This document shows positions 30,370 to 32,652 of a DNA stretch of 32,652 bases, one piece after another (position 1 is the first letter of the stretch; every line of letters begins with the position of its first letter). Below the pieces are notes generated by a model. That model had not been told where the DNA came from, searched no databases, and was given only the letters and a program-made list of their open reading frames with translations. The DNA comes from Nanobdellota archaeon (GTDB lineage Archaea > Nanobdellota > Nanobdellia > SCGC-AAA011-G17 > ARS1403). The stretch covers positions 1 through 32,652 of the forward strand of contig NZBI01000021.1 of NCBI GenBank assembly GCA_002687825.1, given 5' to 3'. The position numbers and the translations under genes are program-made.

Positions 30370-30810
30370 ATGGCAGACATTTATGGATTTGAAAGAGAAA
30401 AAGAAGAACCAGATATGGTTTATGAGGACTTACCTTTGGAGAAAGTTCCTGAAATGAAATCTACGAAAGAAACTGAGGCTCCTAAAAAAGATGCTGTTAA
30501 ATTAGGTGCTAAAGAAATTGAAAACAAGATTGGGGATACTAATGTGATTGAAGCTTTGAAAAAAATTAAAGATCCTGAGATAGATATGGATATTTGGACT
30601 TTGGGGTTGATTTATGACATGGAAGTTGAGGGAAGTGCTGTTGAAGTTACTATGACTTTTACTAGTCCTATGTGTCCTTTTGGTCCTCAAATAGTTGATA
30701 ATGTTAAAAAAGGCATTACTGATTTAGGTTATGAAGAGCCTAAAGTGGATGTTGTTTTTGATCCTGTTTGGGAACCTAGTGAAGATGTTAAAGAAATGTT
30801 AGGTGTTTAA
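30370..30810 (+). CDS. sufT: SufT/MIP18-family (DUF59) Fe-S assembly protein
   Basis: 146 residues. The first 60 are charged and look disordered. The DUF59 domain follows: VIEALKKIKDPEIDMDIWTLGLIYDM, then TMTFTSPMCPFGPQI and VVFDPVWEPSEDVKEMLGV. The motif DPE, the T-SPxCP site and the final DPxW are those of SufT/PaaD/CIA2 proteins, which help insert clusters into clients. It is the last SUF gene, one base after sufC, and ends back to back with the zinc ribbon gene. Confidence 0.9.
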   Translation: MADIYGFEREKEEPDMVYEDLPLEKVPEMKSTKETEAPKKDAVKLGAKEIENKIGDTNVIEALKKIKDPEIDMDIWTLGLIYDMEVEGSAVEVTMTFTSPMCPFGPQIVDNVKKGITDLGYEEPKVDVVFDPVWEPSEDVKEMLGV

Positions 30811-31125
30811 TTATTTAGAAGTTTTCTTAGGTTTCTTTTTATATTTTTCTGGATTTTTCATTCTTTTAACAGTTTCTTTGAAAGCTTCAATTTGTCTGTC
30901 ACTTAATTTTCCATATCTAATATGATTTAATTTAATGCTTCTTAAGAAAGAGTTTTCTTTAAAGAATTCTTCTGGAATGTCGAATAATTTTTTGTATTTT
31001 GCTACTTTTATTGGTGTAGCTAATTCTTTTTTTTGGCAATCATAGCAAATAACATATTTATCCTTCCAATTAGCTGGAACGTAATTTTTTTTACATGCTG
31101 CACATAATTGTTTGTATTTTGCCAT
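30811..31125 (-). CDS. Small zinc ribbon protein
   Basis: 104 residues. YKQLCAACKKNYVPANWKDKYVICYDCQKKE gives CxxC ... CxxC, a zinc ribbon. The rest is helical and basic (FFKENSFLRSIKLNHIRYGKLSDRQIEAFKETVKRM) with a lysine-rich tail, consistent with nucleic acid binding. No named family recognised. It shares a palindromic TATA box with the divergent ferredoxin-DUF4346 gene. Confidence 0.75.
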   Translation of the reverse strand: MAKYKQLCAACKKNYVPANWKDKYVICYDCQKKELATPIKVAKYKKLFDIPEEFFKENSFLRSIKLNHIRYGKLSDRQIEAFKETVKRMKNPEKYKKKPKKTSK

Positions 31126-31146
31126 TAATGTTTTTGAGTTTACAAA

Positions 31147-31158
31147 TCTTTAAAAAGG
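31147..31158. promoter_or_regulatory. Shared palindromic TATA box between divergent genes
   Basis: CTTTAAAAAG with its TTTAAA centre near 31152 is 27 bp from both the zinc ribbon ATG (31125) and the ferredoxin ATG (31179). Both mRNAs would be leaderless. Confidence 0.6.
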
Positions 31159-31178
31159 CTCTCTTTGTAATCAAGTTA

Positions 31179-31775
31179 ATGCCAAAATTAAGAATTAAAT
31201 TTGATAAAAAAACTTGTATTGGAAATAAGGCTTGTATGGCTGTAGATTCTGAAAGATGGGTTAATTCTGAGGATAAAGTAGATTTAGTTGGTGGGGAGAA
31301 AATTAATGAAAATATTTATGTTTTAGAGAAAGAATTTAATGAAGAGGAAAGTAAAATTGTGATAGAAGGTGCTGAAGTTTGTCCTGTGAATGCTATTGGG
31401 ATTGTTAATGTTGATTCTGGGGAAGAGATCGTGAAAGTTGAAGTTTCAGAAGAAGAAAGTAAAGTTGTTGAAGCTAGTTATGATGATGAGAAAGAATTTC
31501 AATTAGATGAAAAAGGTTATTTTTTAATTAAAGTTAATAGGGAAAATAAAAAAATTGAAGTTGCTTTTTGTGAGAAACCAAATGAAATTAGTTTAACTGT
31601 AAAAGGAGATAATCCTTTAGAAATATATCAAACTATAATTAATAAGGAAAAGTTGGAGATTAGAAAAGATCATTATGCTTATTTAGGTAGAGAATTGCAG
31701 AAAGCTTATACTGCTTTAAGAGAAAATATTGAATATGTTCAAGATGATGAGTTAGATTTTAGTAATAAAGTTTAA
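31179..31775 (+). CDS. Ferredoxin fused to a DUF4346 domain
   Basis: 198 residues from ATG 31179, chosen because the TATA box is 27 bp upstream; the longer reading is not needed. N-terminal ferredoxin: KKTCIGNKACMAVDSERW and AEVCPVNAI give three or four cysteines of a [3Fe-4S]/[4Fe-4S] site. A linker rich in Glu and Val is followed by FLIKVNRENKKIEVAFC, PLEIYQTIINKEKLEIRKDHYAYLGRELQKAYTALR, EYVQDDEL, which matches DUF4346 (ends of MtrA-like and related archaeal proteins). The fusion suggests electron transfer coupled to whatever DUF4346 binds. Function unknown. Confidence 0.8.
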   Translation: MPKLRIKFDKKTCIGNKACMAVDSERWVNSEDKVDLVGGEKINENIYVLEKEFNEEESKIVIEGAEVCPVNAIGIVNVDSGEEIVKVEVSEEESKVVEASYDDEKEFQLDEKGYFLIKVNRENKKIEVAFCEKPNEISLTVKGDNPLEIYQTIINKEKLEIRKDHYAYLGRELQKAYTALRENIEYVQDDELDFSNKV

Positions 31776-32197
31776 CCTAGGTCTCTATCAGATTCCCAAT
31801 ATGCTCTTGACATTGTTACTTCTCCAGGGGCTACGTTTCGAGGGTACATTTCATCAAGTGCCTTTATGTCTTCTGGTGAAAAGCGTTTAAATCCTGCCAT
31901 TAATTCTTCTTTTGTTGGGCCTAGAAATTCCAGGTAACGAACTTCGAAATAACTTTCACCGTCAGAACTTAGAGAATAGGTTCTATGTCTGATTTTTGCC
32001 GAAGGGAATGCGGCTTTAACTTTGGCTAGGTAACTTTCAGAAAAAAACACACTATTATCCTCGCCATCATTAGAAACAGCCAGAACAAGTCCGCCTCCAT
32101 TGTAATCCAGTTCTTGAACTTCTCCTTCAAAAACACTTGTTGGTTCTATTCCTTCTAAAATAGATCTTAAAACTTCTGGTTTTTCTTCTGAAGACAT
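31772..32197 (-). CDS. Unknown acidic protein
   Basis: 141 residues, acidic, no membrane helix. Beta-rich start with EGEVQELDYNGGGLVLAVSNDG and VRYLEFLGPTKEEL, helical end. No family recognised. Convergent with the ferredoxin gene (four-base overlap) and divergent from the radical SAM gene with a shared palindromic TATA box. Codon and base use look like the neighbours. Confidence 0.65.
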   Translation of the reverse strand: MSSEEKPEVLRSILEGIEPTSVFEGEVQELDYNGGGLVLAVSNDGEDNSVFFSESYLAKVKAAFPSAKIRHRTYSLSSDGESYFEVRYLEFLGPTKEELMAGFKRFSPEDIKALDEMYPRNVAPGEVTMSRAYWESDRDLG

Positions 32198-32221
32198 TAT
32201 TTTATTTCCTACAATAAACTA

Positions 32222-32227
32222 TTTAAA
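32222..32227. promoter_or_regulatory. Shared TTTAAA box between divergent genes
   Basis: TTTAAA is centred about 27 bp from the minus-strand ATG (32197) and about 26 bp from the plus-strand ATG (32250). The start codons are 53 bp apart. Confidence 0.55.
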
Positions 32228-32249
32228 GTTATGTTTGGTTAAATTTTTC

Positions 32250-32652
32250 ATGAAAATAACTTTGCTATCTACTAGTACATCCCCTAGTGATCAAGGATTA
32301 AGGACTTTATCAGCATGTCTTAAAAGAGAAGGACATGATGTTAAGATGATTTTCTTACCTTTGGGTACTTGGGATTATGCTGAAGTTTATAGTAAAGAAA
32401 TTTTAGAACAATTAAAGAGAGAAACTAAAGATTCTAAATTGATTGGTATTAATGCTATGGCTTCTACCACAAAAAGAGCTGAACAATTGATTAAATTCTT
32501 TAAAGAATTAAACATTCCTGTTGTTTGGGGTGGACCTCATCCTACTTTTTTTCCTGAAAAATCTTTTGAGCTATGTGATATAGTTTGTGTTGGGGAAGCT
32601 GAGGAAGCTTTTATTGAACTAGCTAATAAAATGGATAAAAATGAAGACTATA
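32250..32652 (+). CDS. B12-binding radical SAM protein (N-terminal part)
   Basis: 134 residues to the window edge. MKITLLSTSTSPSDQGLRTLSACLKREGHDVKMIFLP, then VVWGGPHPTFFPEKSFELCDIVCVGEAEEAF is the cobalamin-binding Rossmann domain that opens many radical SAM methyltransferases and related enzymes. The radical SAM core (CxxxCxxC) would lie beyond the edge. Reaction and substrate cannot be told. Leaderless. Confidence 0.88.
   Translation, partial: MKITLLSTSTSPSDQGLRTLSACLKREGHDVKMIFLPLGTWDYAEVYSKEILEQLKRETKDSKLIGINAMASTTKRAEQLIKFFKELNIPVVWGGPHPTFFPEKSFELCDIVCVGEAEEAFIELANKMDKNEDY

Noticed and set aside
1-32652. CRISPR arrays, insertion sequences and rRNA genes
   Set aside because: No regularly spaced repeats, transposase genes with terminal repeats, or rRNA-like stretches were seen.

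Overview
The window looks like a piece of an AT-rich archaeal chromosome, most probably from a small-genome DPANN lineage (Woesearchaeota/Pacearchaeota-like). The exact lineage cannot be fixed from the sequence alone. The archaeal signs are a Methanococcales-type S-layer protein, two intron-containing tRNAs, TrmB regulators, an archaeal MtaB-type methylthiotransferase, and TATA boxes lying about 27 bp before start codons, which implies mostly leaderless mRNAs. Genes are short, tightly packed and often overlapping.

Layout. 1-5000: tail of a YkgJ-type cysteine-cluster protein, a NodU/TobZ-type carbamoyltransferase, an HNH homing endonuclease behind a TrmB regulator, a gene broken by two frameshifts, and two overlapping small membrane proteins that resemble the halves of SxtJ. 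5000-11000: cell surface genes (a large glycosylation-prone surface protein, a smaller relative, and the S-layer protein) around a HIT hydrolase. 11000-16200: tRNA-Val, a nucleotidyltransferase-aminotransferase fusion with a CDP-alcohol phosphatidyltransferase (head-group or glycan synthesis), a flippase, an HExxH protein and tRNA-Thr. 16300-18750: a small DUF2080-like gene with a LAGLIDADG endonuclease, then three tandem membrane-anchored surface paralogues. 18770-22550: an oxidative-stress locus of two divergent operons (peroxiredoxin, 2Fe-2S ferredoxin, glutaredoxin, MtaB against Rieske ferredoxin, two unknowns, superoxide dismutase). 22530-24150: a second TrmB-homing endonuclease pair. 25030-30810: a complete SUF iron-sulfur operon (HTH regulator, SufB, SufD, SufS, SufU, two small unknown paralogues, SufC, SufT). 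30811-32652: a zinc ribbon protein, a ferredoxin-DUF4346 fusion, an unknown protein and the start of a B12-binding radical SAM protein.

How it fits together. The Rieske/SOD operon and the SUF operon carry the same 15-base dyad (TTTAACTATTGTTAA) between TATA box and start codon. The first SUF gene encodes an HTH protein with four C-terminal cysteines, so a single redox or Fe-S-sensing repressor of both operons is a concrete hypothesis. Separately, three two-gene units of (DNA-binding protein)-(homing endonuclease) share the same 14-base core promoter AACATTTAAATATT. Several divergent gene pairs appear to share one palindromic TATA box with start codons only 53-58 bp apart. All family assignments are by eye from motifs; no database search was run.
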